A stretch of DNA of 64,000 bases from Gemmatimonadota bacterium (lineage in GTDB: Bacteria > Gemmatimonadota > Gemmatimonadetes > Longimicrobiales > Gaopeijiaceae). The notes beneath the pieces were generated by a model, which saw only the letters and a program-made list of their open reading frames with translations, did no database searches and had not been told where the DNA came from. Positions within the stretch are counted from its first letter, which is position 1; the number at the start of each line of letters is the position of its first letter. Position numbers and translations under genes: made by a program. The stretch lies in NCBI GenBank assembly GCA_029879725.1, contig JAOUPR010000004.1:18838-82837 (forward strand), read 5' to 3'. Positions 26,821 through 35,538 of the stretch are shown in pieces.

Positions 26821-27392
26821 GGCACGTCTCCCAGTTCGATGATCGATCCGTCGGGCATCTCGACGCGCCCTCCCAGCTGCAGGTACAGCGCCGTCCGGTC
26901 GAAGTAGTCCGCGGCGCGTACGATGCGCCCTCCCTCCAGCTCGATGACGGTCACGCCGTTCATGAGCACCTCCGCTCCCCCGTCCGCGTCGAGGCGGGGA
27001 GAGACGGGTCCGTCCTGGAAGGCCGAGACGAGCCACTCCGCCACCGCGAAGTCGCCGGATCCCCTCACGTTGCCGACGTCCACGCGCACGCCCACCCCCC
27101 AGGCATGCACCTGGCTCAGGTATCCCACGATCTCCTCCACCCCCTGGTACTGCGTCTGGTCGGGGAAGTCGTCGTACACGGCGTCGGGACGGAACAAGGC
27201 GACCAGGGTGGCTGTGTCCGCCAGCTCCCACGCCCGCATGAGGTCGTAGGCCACCGCCTCTCCCATCGTGGGCTCGCGGCGGTCGCCCGGTCCTCCGCCT
27301 CCGCACGCGCCGAGCGTGAGCGCCGGGGCGAGGGCCAGGGTGAGGGCCCCGACCACGCGACTCCACGCGGAACGCCGCGCGCCGTGCATCAT
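26817..27392 (-). CDS. Nuclear transport factor 2-like (SnoaL-type) lipoprotein
   Basis: A 191-aa protein with a signal peptide and lipobox TLGAC, then a cone-shaped NTF2-like domain (~45-190): YDLMRAWELADTATLVALFRPDAVYDDFP and VIELEGGRIVRAADYFDRTAL are typical of the SnoaL/limonene epoxide hydrolase group. The role is unknown. ATG 27392 overlaps the Nudix TGA (ATGATG), and its stop overlaps the next ATG, so Nudix, this gene and DUF5916 are one translationally coupled set. Confidence 0.8.
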   Translation of the reverse strand: MMHGARRSAWSRVVGALTLALAPALTLGACGGGGPGDRREPTMGEAVAYDLMRAWELADTATLVALFRPDAVYDDFPDQTQYQGVEEIVGYLSQVHAWGVGVRVDVGNVRGSGDFAVAEWLVSAFQDGPVSPRLDADGGAEVLMNGVTVIELEGGRIVRAADYFDRTALYLQLGGRVEMPDGSIIELGDVP

Positions 27393-28279
27393 GGCTCCAC
27401 GATCTCCGGGATGCTCAGCGTGACCCCGGTGGCGGTGCGGACCAGCCGGGGAAGGATGGCGGGGACGGGCCGGCCGCGGAGCTCGCCCAGGGCCGTCGCC
27501 ACGGTGTCGAACACGGCCAACTGCTCCAGCGTCTTGATGGTGGGGAAGATCATGGGAAGTGATCCGGCTCGTTGCCGCTCCAGCGCGGCCGAGGGCGTCA
27601 CCCACACCGCGTCGGTCATCTCCCGGGGATCCACGATGGGCACGGTGTCGGAGGGGACGGCGGCGGCGAAGAAGCGGGTGTCGTAGCGGCGGGGCTCCAC
27701 CACCGGGGTGATCCAGTGGGCGATGTAGGCCACTCGATGGCTGTCCAGTGTGCATTCCATCCTGCGCAGCGCCTCGCCGAACCCGATACGGTCCTCCAGG
27801 AGATCGTCGCGCACGGCGTCCACCGCGGGGTCGGCCGCGGCCGTCGCGGGCGGGTCTCCCGTCGCGTTGGTCCCCACCAGGATCCCCGTCTCCTCGAAGG
27901 CCTCACGGAGGGCGGCCACGTAGTAACCGAGCCCGACGCGGGGGTCGGAGAGTCGCAGCCTCTCCGCCGCCTGTTCGGCGGTGAGCCCCACGAGGAACGG
28001 ATCCAGCTCCGGGTCCTCGTCGGCTTCGTCCACGCGTCCTCCGGGGAAGACGTACGCGCCCGGGACGAACCCGGCGCTCCGCGTGCGTTTCAGGAGGAGC
28101 GTCTCCATCCCCGTGGGCCCGTCGCGCAGGAGGACGATGGTCGAGGCGGGACGCGCTTCCACCACCCGTTCCGGCTCTCTGTCCAGCGCCTCGGCGAATC
28201 CCGGCGGAAGGCGGTCCAGGGGGATCTCCAGCGGATCTCGGGAATCTGGTGACATGATCGTCTCGCGGTCCGGCCTCAC
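27389..28279 (-). CDS. Nudix hydrolase (NUDT19-like)
   Basis: A 296-aa protein. The Nudix box is split as in NUDT7/NUDT19-type enzymes: FPGGRVDEAD is separated from AALREAFEETGILVG by an insert of ~35 residues. Glu residues of REAFEETG coordinate Mg2+. NUDT19-like proteins hydrolyse CoA derivatives, but the substrate here is unknown. The GTG at 28279 overlaps the upstream gene's TGA (GTGA); ATG 28255 is the alternative start. Confidence 0.85.
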   Translation of the reverse strand: MRPDRETIMSPDSRDPLEIPLDRLPPGFAEALDREPERVVEARPASTIVLLRDGPTGMETLLLKRTRSAGFVPGAYVFPGGRVDEADEDPELDPFLVGLTAEQAAERLRLSDPRVGLGYYVAALREAFEETGILVGTNATGDPPATAAADPAVDAVRDDLLEDRIGFGEALRRMECTLDSHRVAYIAHWITPVVEPRRYDTRFFAAAVPSDTVPIVDPREMTDAVWVTPSAALERQRAGSLPMIFPTIKTLEQLAVFDTVATALGELRGRPVPAILPRLVRTATGVTLSIPEIVEP

Positions 28280-29934
28280 CGGCCCGCGGCCATCCCGTCC
28301 TTACGGGGGTCGGAGCCGGCGGCCCATCCCTTCTCCAGCTTCATGACCGCCTGCCCTCCCCCGAACGCGATCCCCGCGGGGTCCCGCAGGTCGTGCCCCA
28401 GGACGGAGAGCCCGTCGAGGACCTCCTGGTCCACGCCTTCGATGGCGACCCGCGTTCCGGAGAAGTGCCGGAAACGGGCGGCGTCGATGGCTTCCTGAAG
28501 GTCCATCCCGAACTCCACCAGGTTGAGGAGAACCTGGACGTGGCCCTGGGGCTGCATGGCCCCGCCCATGACCCCGTACGCCAACCAGGGCTCGCCGCCC
28601 TTCGTGACGAAGGCCGGAATGATGGTGTGGAAGGGGCGCTTTCCGGCGGCGATCCGGTTGGGGTGCCCTTCTTCCAGCGTGAAGCCGGCCCCCCGGTTCT
28701 GGAGAATGAACCCCGTGCCCGGAATCACCACGCCGGACCCGAAGTATCCGAACACGGAGTTGATGAAGGAGACCATGTTCCCGTCCTCGTCGGCGACGCT
28801 GAGGTAGATGGTCTCGCTGGCGGTGGCGGGATCGCCGGGGTCTGCTCGCTCGGCCGCGTGGGACGGGTCGATGAGGGCGGCGCGCCTCCGGATGTACTCC
28901 GGGTCCAGGAGCTGGCCCACCGTCACGTCCATGTGGTCCGGATCCGCCACGTACCGATCCAGGTCGGCGTACGCCAGCTTCTTCGCCTCGATGAGGGTGT
29001 GGAGGTACGCCGCCGAGTTGTGTCCCATCCCGCGCAGGTCGAAGTCCTCCAGCATCTTGAGCATCTGGAGCGCGGCCACTCCCTGCCCGGAGGGCGGGAG
29101 CTCCCAGAGGGTGTACCCCTTGTAGTCCATGGAGAGGGGCGTCACCCAGCGCACCTCGTGGTTGCGCAGGTCGTCCAGGGTGAGGTAGCCGCCCATGGCG
29201 TCGAGCCCGTCCACGACCTCGCGGCCCAGGGCGCCGCCGTAGAACTCTCCGATCCCGCCGCGCGCCACCCGGCGGAAGGATCGGCCCAGGTCGGGGTTCG
29301 AGAACCAGTCACCGGCCCGGGGCGCCTCTCCGTCGAGGAGGAAGGTGGCCGCCGCGCCGGGGTCGCGGCGTAGCTTCTCCACCTGCCCCTGCCAGTCCTG
29401 CGCGATGATGGGCGTGACGGGGAACCCTTCTTCCGCGATGCGGATGGCCGGAGCCAGCACCTCGGCCAGCGTCATGGTGCCGTACCGTTCCAGGAGGGCG
29501 CTCCATCCGGAGAGTGCGCCGGGGACGGTCACGGAGGCGGGGCCCGATCCGGGGACGCTGGTGGCGCCCGCGGCGACGAGTGCCTCCGCCGAAGCCTTCG
29601 ATCCCGCCCGTCCGCTGGCGTCGAGCCCCACCAGCCGCTCCTCGGCGGCCGACCAGAGGAGCGCGAACATGTCGCCCCCCATCCCGGTCATGTGCGGCTC
29701 GGTCACGTTCAGGACCGCCGCCGCCGCCACGGCTGCGTCGATGGCGTTGCCTCCCGCCTCCATGATGCTCAGTGCCGCGCCAGTGGCCAGGGGTTGGCTC
29801 GTGGCCACGGCACCGCGGGGAGCGTAGACCGTGGAGCGGCCGGAATGGGTGGCGGGGCTGGTGACCACCTGGGCTACCGACGGCGTGGGGGTGAGCACGA
29901 ACAGGAGGACGGGGAGGACACGGTGTCCGGGCAT
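28276..29934 (-). CDS. Gamma-glutamyltransferase family protein
   Basis: A 552-aa secreted Ntn-hydrolase. Signal peptide (~1-20), then large-subunit segments (GGNAIDAAVAAAAVLNVTEPH, GMGGDMFALLW, LWELPPSGQG) and autoprocessing at T375 in ETIYLSVADEDGNMVS, which would be the N-terminal nucleophile of the small subunit; the usual second Thr and His of TTH are Ile and Tyr. GGAMQPQGHVQVL near the end is the family's late signature. Likely periplasmic glutathione or gamma-glutamyl peptide turnover. ATG 29934 is preferred over the upstream frame because it opens the signal peptide. Confidence 0.88.
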   Translation of the reverse strand: MPGHRVLPVLLFVLTPTPSVAQVVTSPATHSGRSTVYAPRGAVATSQPLATGAALSIMEAGGNAIDAAVAAAAVLNVTEPHMTGMGGDMFALLWSAAEERLVGLDASGRAGSKASAEALVAAGATSVPGSGPASVTVPGALSGWSALLERYGTMTLAEVLAPAIRIAEEGFPVTPIIAQDWQGQVEKLRRDPGAAATFLLDGEAPRAGDWFSNPDLGRSFRRVARGGIGEFYGGALGREVVDGLDAMGGYLTLDDLRNHEVRWVTPLSMDYKGYTLWELPPSGQGVAALQMLKMLEDFDLRGMGHNSAAYLHTLIEAKKLAYADLDRYVADPDHMDVTVGQLLDPEYIRRRAALIDPSHAAERADPGDPATASETIYLSVADEDGNMVSFINSVFGYFGSGVVIPGTGFILQNRGAGFTLEEGHPNRIAAGKRPFHTIIPAFVTKGGEPWLAYGVMGGAMQPQGHVQVLLNLVEFGMDLQEAIDAARFRHFSGTRVAIEGVDQEVLDGLSVLGHDLRDPAGIAFGGGQAVMKLEKGWAAGSDPRKDGMAAGR

Positions 29935-29959
29935 GGCACGCTCTCGGTCATCGAGAAGA

Positions 29960-30592
29960 TCAGGCCGTGCGCTCCAGGACTCGTACCTCGCCGGAGAACT
30001 GGTACTGGATCTCGTCCAGATCCTCTCTCGTACAATGGGAATCACCCCAGTGTATCGGAACCATGACGGAGGCACCACACGCCGACGCGGCCCGGGCCGC
30101 CTCCATGGGTCCCATGGTGTAGTGGCCGTCGCAGGGGAGGAAGGCCACGTCGCACCGGATCCCGAACATGGACGGGAGGAAGTCCGTGTCGCCTGCGTGG
30201 TAGTACGTCACCTCCCCGATGGTGAACACGTACCCCAGCCAGCCGTCTTCCGGAGTGTGGAACTTCTTCTCTTCGTTGTGCGCCGGAACCGCCAGGACGT
30301 CCAGACCGTCGAGCTGGAGCATGTCGCCCGGACGCATGAAGTGATCGGCGTCGGCGAGCTGCTTCTTCATCGTGGCCGGCGCGATGATCACCGTGCCGGC
30401 CTTTCGCACCCGGTGGATCCCCTCTTCCGAGAAGTTGTCGTAGTGCGGATGCGTGAGGAGGATGAAGTCCGCCTTGGACTCGTCCCCGGAGGCCGGGAGG
30501 GCGAGTGGATCCACGTGGATCTCCACGCCGGCCCGGCGAATCCGGATGGACGAACCCCGGAACCATGTCACGTCTGTAAGAAGGTCGCTCAT
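29960..30592 (-). CDS. MBL fold metallo-hydrolase
   Basis: A 210-aa protein of the UlaG/YtnP-like metallo-beta-lactamase group. Metal motifs are THPHYDN (the third position, normally His, is Asn), HAGDTDF, and PIHWGDSH. No signal peptide, so cytoplasmic. It lies 25 nt before the gamma-glutamyltransferase gene on the same strand and probably shares its transcript. The substrate is unknown; lactonase or phosphoesterase activity is possible. Confidence 0.85.
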   Translation of the reverse strand: MSDLLTDVTWFRGSSIRIRRAGVEIHVDPLALPASGDESKADFILLTHPHYDNFSEEGIHRVRKAGTVIIAPATMKKQLADADHFMRPGDMLQLDGLDVLAVPAHNEEKKFHTPEDGWLGYVFTIGEVTYYHAGDTDFLPSMFGIRCDVAFLPCDGHYTMGPMEAARAASACGASVMVPIHWGDSHCTREDLDEIQYQFSGEVRVLERTA

Positions 30593-31013
30593 GGGGGGGA
30601 CGCTACCGATGGTGGCGGATGAGGCTCGAAGATGCCAAGCTAGTGTGGTGTATCAAGAGTGTCACTGCCATTCGCGGGGCGATCCCTCAGGTCCTGAGTC
30701 GTCGTTCCTTCTCGCCATGGCGCTGTCATTCCTCGTCGTGTCGCCTGCCAGGGTCCGGCGCCTCGACCCTCTCGGTGGTATCGGGACTCTTGGTATTCCA
30801 CGCCGGTCGTCTACTACGAATGCGGGTAAAAGTGGCGGAAGCCGTTCGCGATTCCCTGCCAATCTGGCCGCGAGCACTGCTGAAGGGGCACGAACACGCT
30901 CTTCTGAAGCTGGCAGGATTCCTGCACCTTATCTCTAATTGTGTCGATCCTTGGGCGATTGGGAAAGCATTTCTTCCGGCGGTGAGCCGGTTCGTACATC
31001 AGTGAGGATATAA
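30593..31013. other. 421-nt gene-free region upstream of lon
   Basis: Divergent gap between the MBL gene and lon, the largest gene-free stretch here and lower in GC than its surroundings. Reading frames inside it do not show protein-like composition. A weak minus-strand promoter candidate is TTGATA with CATCTT 16 nt later (near 30654-30633). Before lon there is a small hairpin (CCGGC/GCCGG, about 30976-30990) and a GAGGAT ribosome site at 31003-31008. I see no CIRCE element and no convincing heat-shock promoter. Confidence 0.5.
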
Positions 31014-33479
31014 ATGGGCGAGCGATTCACGCTTCCAGTGCTTCCGTTGCGGGACACCGTGGTCTATCCCGGTGTGGCCGTTCCCATCTCGGCCGGAAGG
31101 CCCGGAACGGTGGAGGCGGTACAGGAGGCTCTCGACGGAGATCGGCGCCTCTTCGCCGTGGCGCAGCGTCAGAACGTGGACGAGGCCGACCCGGACGTCC
31201 TGTACCGGGTCGGGACCGTGGTACGGATCATCCAGACCCACCGGGTCCGGGGCGGAGTCCAGTTGTTGGTGCAGGGCGAGGAGCGGGCCCAGTCGTTGAG
31301 CTACGACACCGAGGGTCAGTCCATGCTGCGGGCGGTGCTCATGCCCATGGACCGGATTCCGCCCGCGGACGTCGCCGAGCCCTCCTTCCAGGCATTGGAC
31401 CGTGAGTTGCGCGACCGCGCGGCCGAGCTCGGTACGCGGAGAGGCGTGCCGGCGGAGGCGTTGAACCAGCTCATCCAGGGGGTCGATGACCCGGGTTCGT
31501 TCGCCGATCTGGTGGCGTTCTACCTCGAGTTGGAGACTTCCGACAAGCAGGCACTCCTCGAGAACCTCGACGACGAAGGCCGGATGCGAGCCGCCCTGGT
31601 GGCGGTGGAGCGAGAGCTGGCCCGCATCGACGCCCAGGAAGACATCCAGGCCAAGGTGCAGTCGGAACTGGGAGAGCGGCAGCGCGAGATGCTCCTGCGC
31701 GAACAGCTCAAGGCCATCCAGAAGGAGCTGGGCGACGAGGAGGAGCGCGACGACATCGAAGAGATGCGCAAGCGCATCGTGGCCCTGGAGCTCAGCGAAG
31801 AGCAGCGCTCCGAGGTGGACCGGGAGCTGCGCCGGCTGGAGCGCACCAGCCCCCAGTCGGCGGAGTACCAGGTGATCCGTACCTTCCTCGAGTGGGTGAC
31901 GGAACTCCCCTGGAACGAACGCACCGAAGACAAGATCGATCTGACGCGGTCAGAGGAGATCCTGCACGAGGATCACTACGGGCTTGAAGACGTGAAGGAC
32001 CGCGTGCTCGAGTTCCTGGCGGTGCGGAAGCTGTATCTCGACCGGAACGTCGGCGACCCGGGTGCGGCCGGTAACGGTGAGTCGGAGTCCGCCGAGGCCT
32101 CGCGCGACGATGACGACGAGTCATCCACCGGGCGTGGTCCGATTCTCCTCTTCGTGGGGCCTCCCGGCGTGGGCAAGACGTCCATCGCCAAGTCCATCGC
32201 CCGCTCCCTGGGCCGGAAGTACGTGCGCATCTCCCTGGGAGGCGCCCGGGACGAGGCGGACATCCGTGGCCACCGGCGCACCTACGTGGGCGCCATGCCC
32301 GGCCGGATCGTCCAGGGGATGAGGCAGGCCAAGTCGAAGAACCCGGTCTTCCTCCTGGACGAAGTGGACAAGCTGGGCGTCTCCTTCCAGGGGGATCCCA
32401 GCTCCGCGCTCCTCGAAGTGCTCGATCCGGCGCAGAACTCCACTTTCGTGGACCACTACCTGGGGATCCCCTTCGATCTCTCGGAGGTGCTCTTCATCGC
32501 CACGGCCAACTACATGGACCGGATTCCGGCGCCCCTCCTGGACCGCATGGAGCGGGTGGACTTCGCGGGATACACCGAGGCCGAGAAGCTGGAGATCGCC
32601 CGGCGGTATCTCCTTCCCAGGCAGAGGAAGGAGAACAGTCTGAAGGAAGAGGAGCTGCAGATGACCGACGAGGCCGTCCTCACGGTGGTGCAGCAGTACA
32701 CCCGCGAGGCCGGCGTCCGCCAACTCGAGCGCGAAGTGGGAAAGCTGGCGCGTAAGGTGGCGCGTCGGGTGGCCGCGGGGAAGCTGGAGGTTCTCTCCGC
32801 CGAGCCTGACGACGTGCGGGAGCTTCTGGGCCGTCCCCGCGTGCATCCCGAGCGCATCGCCGCCGAGGATACGGTGGGAGTCGCGACCGGGATGTTCTAT
32901 ACCCCCATGGGTGGCGACATCATGTTCGTGGAGGCGAGCGTCATGCCCGGAGAGGGCGGGCTCGTGCTCACCGGACAGCTCGGCGACGTCATGAAGGAGT
33001 CGGGGCGCGCGGCGCTCTCGTACGCCAAGGCGCACTGGAGCACGCTGGGGATCGCCGAGGCGGGGCTGAAGGGCCGCGAGGTCCACATCCACGTTCCCGC
33101 CGGCGCCGTTCCCAAGGACGGACCCTCCGCGGGGATCACCATGGCCACCGCCCTGGTGTCGGCGCTGTCCGGGCGGCGAGTCCGCCGGGACGTCTCCATG
33201 ACCGGTGAGCTCACCCTGACGGGTCGGGTGCTTCCCATCGGTGGGGTGAAGGAGAAGGTCCTCGGAGCGGTACGGGCCGGGATCAAGGAGGTCATCCTTC
33301 CCCGGGACAACGAGGCGGATCTGGAGGACATCCCCGAGGAGATCCAGAAGGAGCTGCGCTTCCACCTCGTCGAGACGCTGGACGACGTCATGGCCGTGGC
33401 GCTGGTGAACGGAAAGACGGTGCGGAAGGCGCCGGCGAAGAAGAAGGCGCCGGGCAAGAAGGCCGTCGCGACCGAGTAG
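31014..33479 (+). CDS. lon: ATP-dependent protease La
   Basis: An 821-aa Lon protease of the A type. N-terminal substrate domain (~6-205), long coiled coil (~210-290), AAA+ module with Walker A GPPGVGKT (382-389) and Walker B VFLLDEVDKL, and a proteolytic domain with the Ser-Lys dyad S705 (in DGPSAGI) and K746 (in IGGVKEKVLG). A ~25-residue acidic insert (GESESAEASRDDDDESS region) before Walker A and a Lys-rich C-terminal tail are lineage-specific. It degrades misfolded and regulatory proteins in the cytoplasm. Convergent with selD, with a shared hairpin between. Confidence 0.97.
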   Translation: MGERFTLPVLPLRDTVVYPGVAVPISAGRPGTVEAVQEALDGDRRLFAVAQRQNVDEADPDVLYRVGTVVRIIQTHRVRGGVQLLVQGEERAQSLSYDTEGQSMLRAVLMPMDRIPPADVAEPSFQALDRELRDRAAELGTRRGVPAEALNQLIQGVDDPGSFADLVAFYLELETSDKQALLENLDDEGRMRAALVAVERELARIDAQEDIQAKVQSELGERQREMLLREQLKAIQKELGDEEERDDIEEMRKRIVALELSEEQRSEVDRELRRLERTSPQSAEYQVIRTFLEWVTELPWNERTEDKIDLTRSEEILHEDHYGLEDVKDRVLEFLAVRKLYLDRNVGDPGAAGNGESESAEASRDDDDESSTGRGPILLFVGPPGVGKTSIAKSIARSLGRKYVRISLGGARDEADIRGHRRTYVGAMPGRIVQGMRQAKSKNPVFLLDEVDKLGVSFQGDPSSALLEVLDPAQNSTFVDHYLGIPFDLSEVLFIATANYMDRIPAPLLDRMERVDFAGYTEAEKLEIARRYLLPRQRKENSLKEEELQMTDEAVLTVVQQYTREAGVRQLEREVGKLARKVARRVAAGKLEVLSAEPDDVRELLGRPRVHPERIAAEDTVGVATGMFYTPMGGDIMFVEASVMPGEGGLVLTGQLGDVMKESGRAALSYAKAHWSTLGIAEAGLKGREVHIHVPAGAVPKDGPSAGITMATALVSALSGRRVRRDVSMTGELTLTGRVLPIGGVKEKVLGAVRAGIKEVILPRDNEADLEDIPEEIQKELRFHLVETLDDVMAVALVNGKTVRKAPAKKKAPGKKAVATE

Positions 33480-33485
33480 CCGGGT

Positions 33486-33515
33486 GGGCCGGATCAGCGG
33501 ATGCTGATCCGGCCC
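33486..33515. terminator. Perfect 13-bp hairpin at the lon/selD convergence
   Basis: GGGCCGGATCAGC (33486-33498) pairs perfectly with GCTGATCCGGCCC (33503-33515) across a 4-nt loop. It begins 6 nt after the lon stop and runs over the last codons of selD, so it can serve both transcripts. CCTTC follows on the plus strand rather than a U-run. Confidence 0.6.
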
Positions 33516-34555
33516 CCTTCGCCCTCCACGATCTCGCCGATCACGGCCGCCGCGGGGGCGTTCCCCTCCAGCCGTCCCATCAGTGCGTCTACCCGGTCTT
33601 CCGGGACGCAGATCAGGAGCCCTCCCGACGTCTGTGCGTCGGCCAGGAGGAGCCGATCCACCTCCGCGATCCCCGCACCCCATTCGAGGTCGGGCTCCAG
33701 GTCGTCCAGGTTCCTCCGGCTCCCACCCGGAACGTGGCCCTCGGCGGCCAGCGTGCGGGCACCGCCGATGACGGGGATCCGCCCCACGTCCAGCGATGCT
33801 CCGACTCCGGAGGCGCGCAGGAGCGAACGAAGGTGCCCCAGGAGCCCGAAGCCGGTCACGTCCGTGGCCGCACGCACGCCCACCGCCGTCATGGCCTCGG
33901 AGGCTCCGCGGTTCAGCGTGGCCATGAACTCGACGGCGGTGGCGACCGTCTCCGCGGGCGCCGCACCGGCCTTCAACGCCGTGGTGATCACGCCCGTTCC
34001 CAGGGGCTTGGTGAGCACGATGCGGTCTCCCGGACGCGCTCCGGCGTTGGTGGCCATGTGGTCCGGATGCACCTCACCCACCACCACCATCCCGAACTTG
34101 GGCTCCGCGTCGTCGATGGAGTGGCCTCCCAGCACGGGGATCCCCGCCATCCGGGCCACCTCTCCACCTCCACGGAGGATGTCTTCGAGGATCCCCTCGC
34201 CGAGGAGCTTGCGGGGGAAGCCCACCAGGTTGAGCCCGAAGAGGGGACGGGCTCCCATGGCGTACACGTCCGACAGCGCGTTGGCGGCGCCGATGCGTCC
34301 GAAATCGTAGGCGTCGTCCACCACCGGGGTGAAGAAATCGGCGGTGACCACCAGCGCCCGGTCCGCGGAGATACGATACACGGCGGCGTCGTCCCCGGTG
34401 GTCGCGTCCACCAGGGCGTTGGGATCCTCCACTGGAACCAGATGACGCAGAACCTGCGTCAACTCGGACATGCCGAGCTTACAAGCTCAACCGGAACCGT
34501 GGGACAGCGTCGAGAGCCGGATCCTGGGCTTCTGATCCGTGGGCTCGTCCGTCAT
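33494..34555 (-). CDS. selD: Selenide, water dikinase containing selenocysteine (TGA read-through)
   Basis: Makes selenophosphate from selenide and ATP. A conventional frame begins only at ATG 34471 (325 aa) and lacks the family's N-terminal catalytic loop. Reading upstream in the same frame restores it: from ATG 34555, 28 extra codons give RIRLSTLSHGSG-Sec-ACKL, the exact place of the Cys/Sec and Lys of SelD (Sec23, Cys25, Lys26). The Sec codon is TGA at 34489-34487. The total of 353 residues fits the usual ~345-350. Later motifs include TTGDDAAVY, VTADFFTPVVDDAYDFG and LGGHSIDD. GAGG lies 7 nt before ATG 34555. selA, selB and selC are not in this window. Confidence 0.93.
34444..34460 (-). 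promoter_or_regulatory. Candidate bacterial SECIS hairpin in selD
   Basis: On the selD strand GACGCAG-GTT-CTGCGTC forms a perfect 7-bp stem with a GUU apical loop, 27-43 nt after the TGA; the loop sits 34-36 nt downstream, within the distance reported for bacterial SECIS elements. The GCAGGUUCUGC tip is close to the GCAGGUCUGC tip of the E. coli fdhF SECIS (from memory). Confidence 0.7.
34487..34489 (-). other. In-frame TGA selenocysteine codon of selD
   Basis: TGA (plus-strand TCA) between GGT and GCT-TGT-AAG, the position of the active-site Cys/Sec in all SelD proteins. A short self-complementary run GAGCTT-GT-AAGCTC covers it and the next codons. Confidence 0.85.
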
Positions 34556-34674
34556 GCATGGGCCTCGTGGGAGGTCGCGCGTGCTCGGCAGGCGCGGAAG
34601 GGAACCCCGCTCCGAACGAGTGTACCAACTTCACCCGGGAACGGTGACCGGAAAAAAGGGAGTGTGACGGTACG

Positions 34675-35538
34675 ATGCAAGAGGCCCGACGGCTCTTCGC
34701 CATGGAGGTGGCCCGTCCGGAGGACGAAATCGACATGGCCAGGGCGGCGCTTCTGGTGGCCGGCGAGGAGTATCCCCAGCTTTCCGTGGAGTTGTATCTC
34801 GCCCGCCTCGATCAGATCGCCGAAGAGGTGAAGGATCGTCTCGCCGACGAGACCGCGCCTCCGGTGGTGCTGGCGGAGATCCTGGACACGCTCTACCAAC
34901 GGCGAGGATTCCACGGCAATCGGGAGGCCTTCTACGACCCCCGGAACTCCTTCCTCAACGACGTGCTCGACCGCTACACCGGAATCCCGCTCACCCTCGG
35001 GATGGTCCTTCTGGAGGTGGGTTGGCGGCTGGGGCTCCCGCTGGAAGGCGTGACCTTTCCGGCGCACTTCCTGGTCCGCTACCGGGGGAGCGCGCTCCGG
35101 TTGCTCATCGATCCCTACGACTCGGGGAAGATGTACCTGCAGGACGAGGCCCAGGCCCTTCTGGACCGCACGTACGGAGGGATGGTCCGGGTACAGGACG
35201 CGCACATGGCCGTGGCGTCCCGCCGGTACATGCTCACCCGGCTCCTCAACAATCTCAAGTCGGTATACACCAACGTGGGGGACCACGCACGGGCCCTGGC
35301 GGCGGTGGACCGCCTGCTGATCCTCGCCCCGCGGGTGCCGTCGGACGTGCGCCTGAGGGGAATGCTCCTGGCCCATCTCGGGCGATACGACGAGGCCGCG
35401 ACCCAGTTGGAGCAATACCTCGTCCTGGCGCCCCGAAGTGCCGACGCGGGGAGGATCCGCTCCATGGTGGCCGACCTCAAGTCGGGGCGCCCTCCCGAGG
35501 GGGGTGACCTCCCTGGATCCGAGGGGCGGATGGGATGA
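34675..35538 (+). CDS. SirB1-like transglutaminase-fold protein with TPR-like C-terminus
   Basis: A 287-aa protein of the SirB1/Transglut_core2 group. The core segment NSFLNDVLDRYTGIPLTLGM and LGLPLEGVTFPAHFLVRY are diagnostic; the transglutaminase Cys is not kept in this group, so it is likely non-catalytic. C-terminal residues ~195-265 form TPR-like helices (RYMLTRLLNNLKSVYTNVGDH, in parts). Function unknown. The start ATG 34675 follows GGGAG. Its stop overlaps the ygfZ ATG (ATGA), so the two are translated together. Confidence 0.88.
   Translation: MQEARRLFAMEVARPEDEIDMARAALLVAGEEYPQLSVELYLARLDQIAEEVKDRLADETAPPVVLAEILDTLYQRRGFHGNREAFYDPRNSFLNDVLDRYTGIPLTLGMVLLEVGWRLGLPLEGVTFPAHFLVRYRGSALRLLIDPYDSGKMYLQDEAQALLDRTYGGMVRVQDAHMAVASRRYMLTRLLNNLKSVYTNVGDHARALAAVDRLLILAPRVPSDVRLRGMLLAHLGRYDEAATQLEQYLVLAPRSADAGRIRSMVADLKSGRPPEGGDLPGSEGRMG

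Noticed and set aside
30619..31005. 128-codon plus-strand frame before lon
   Set aside because: No ribosome site, no domain, mixed composition; probably untranslated leader DNA.
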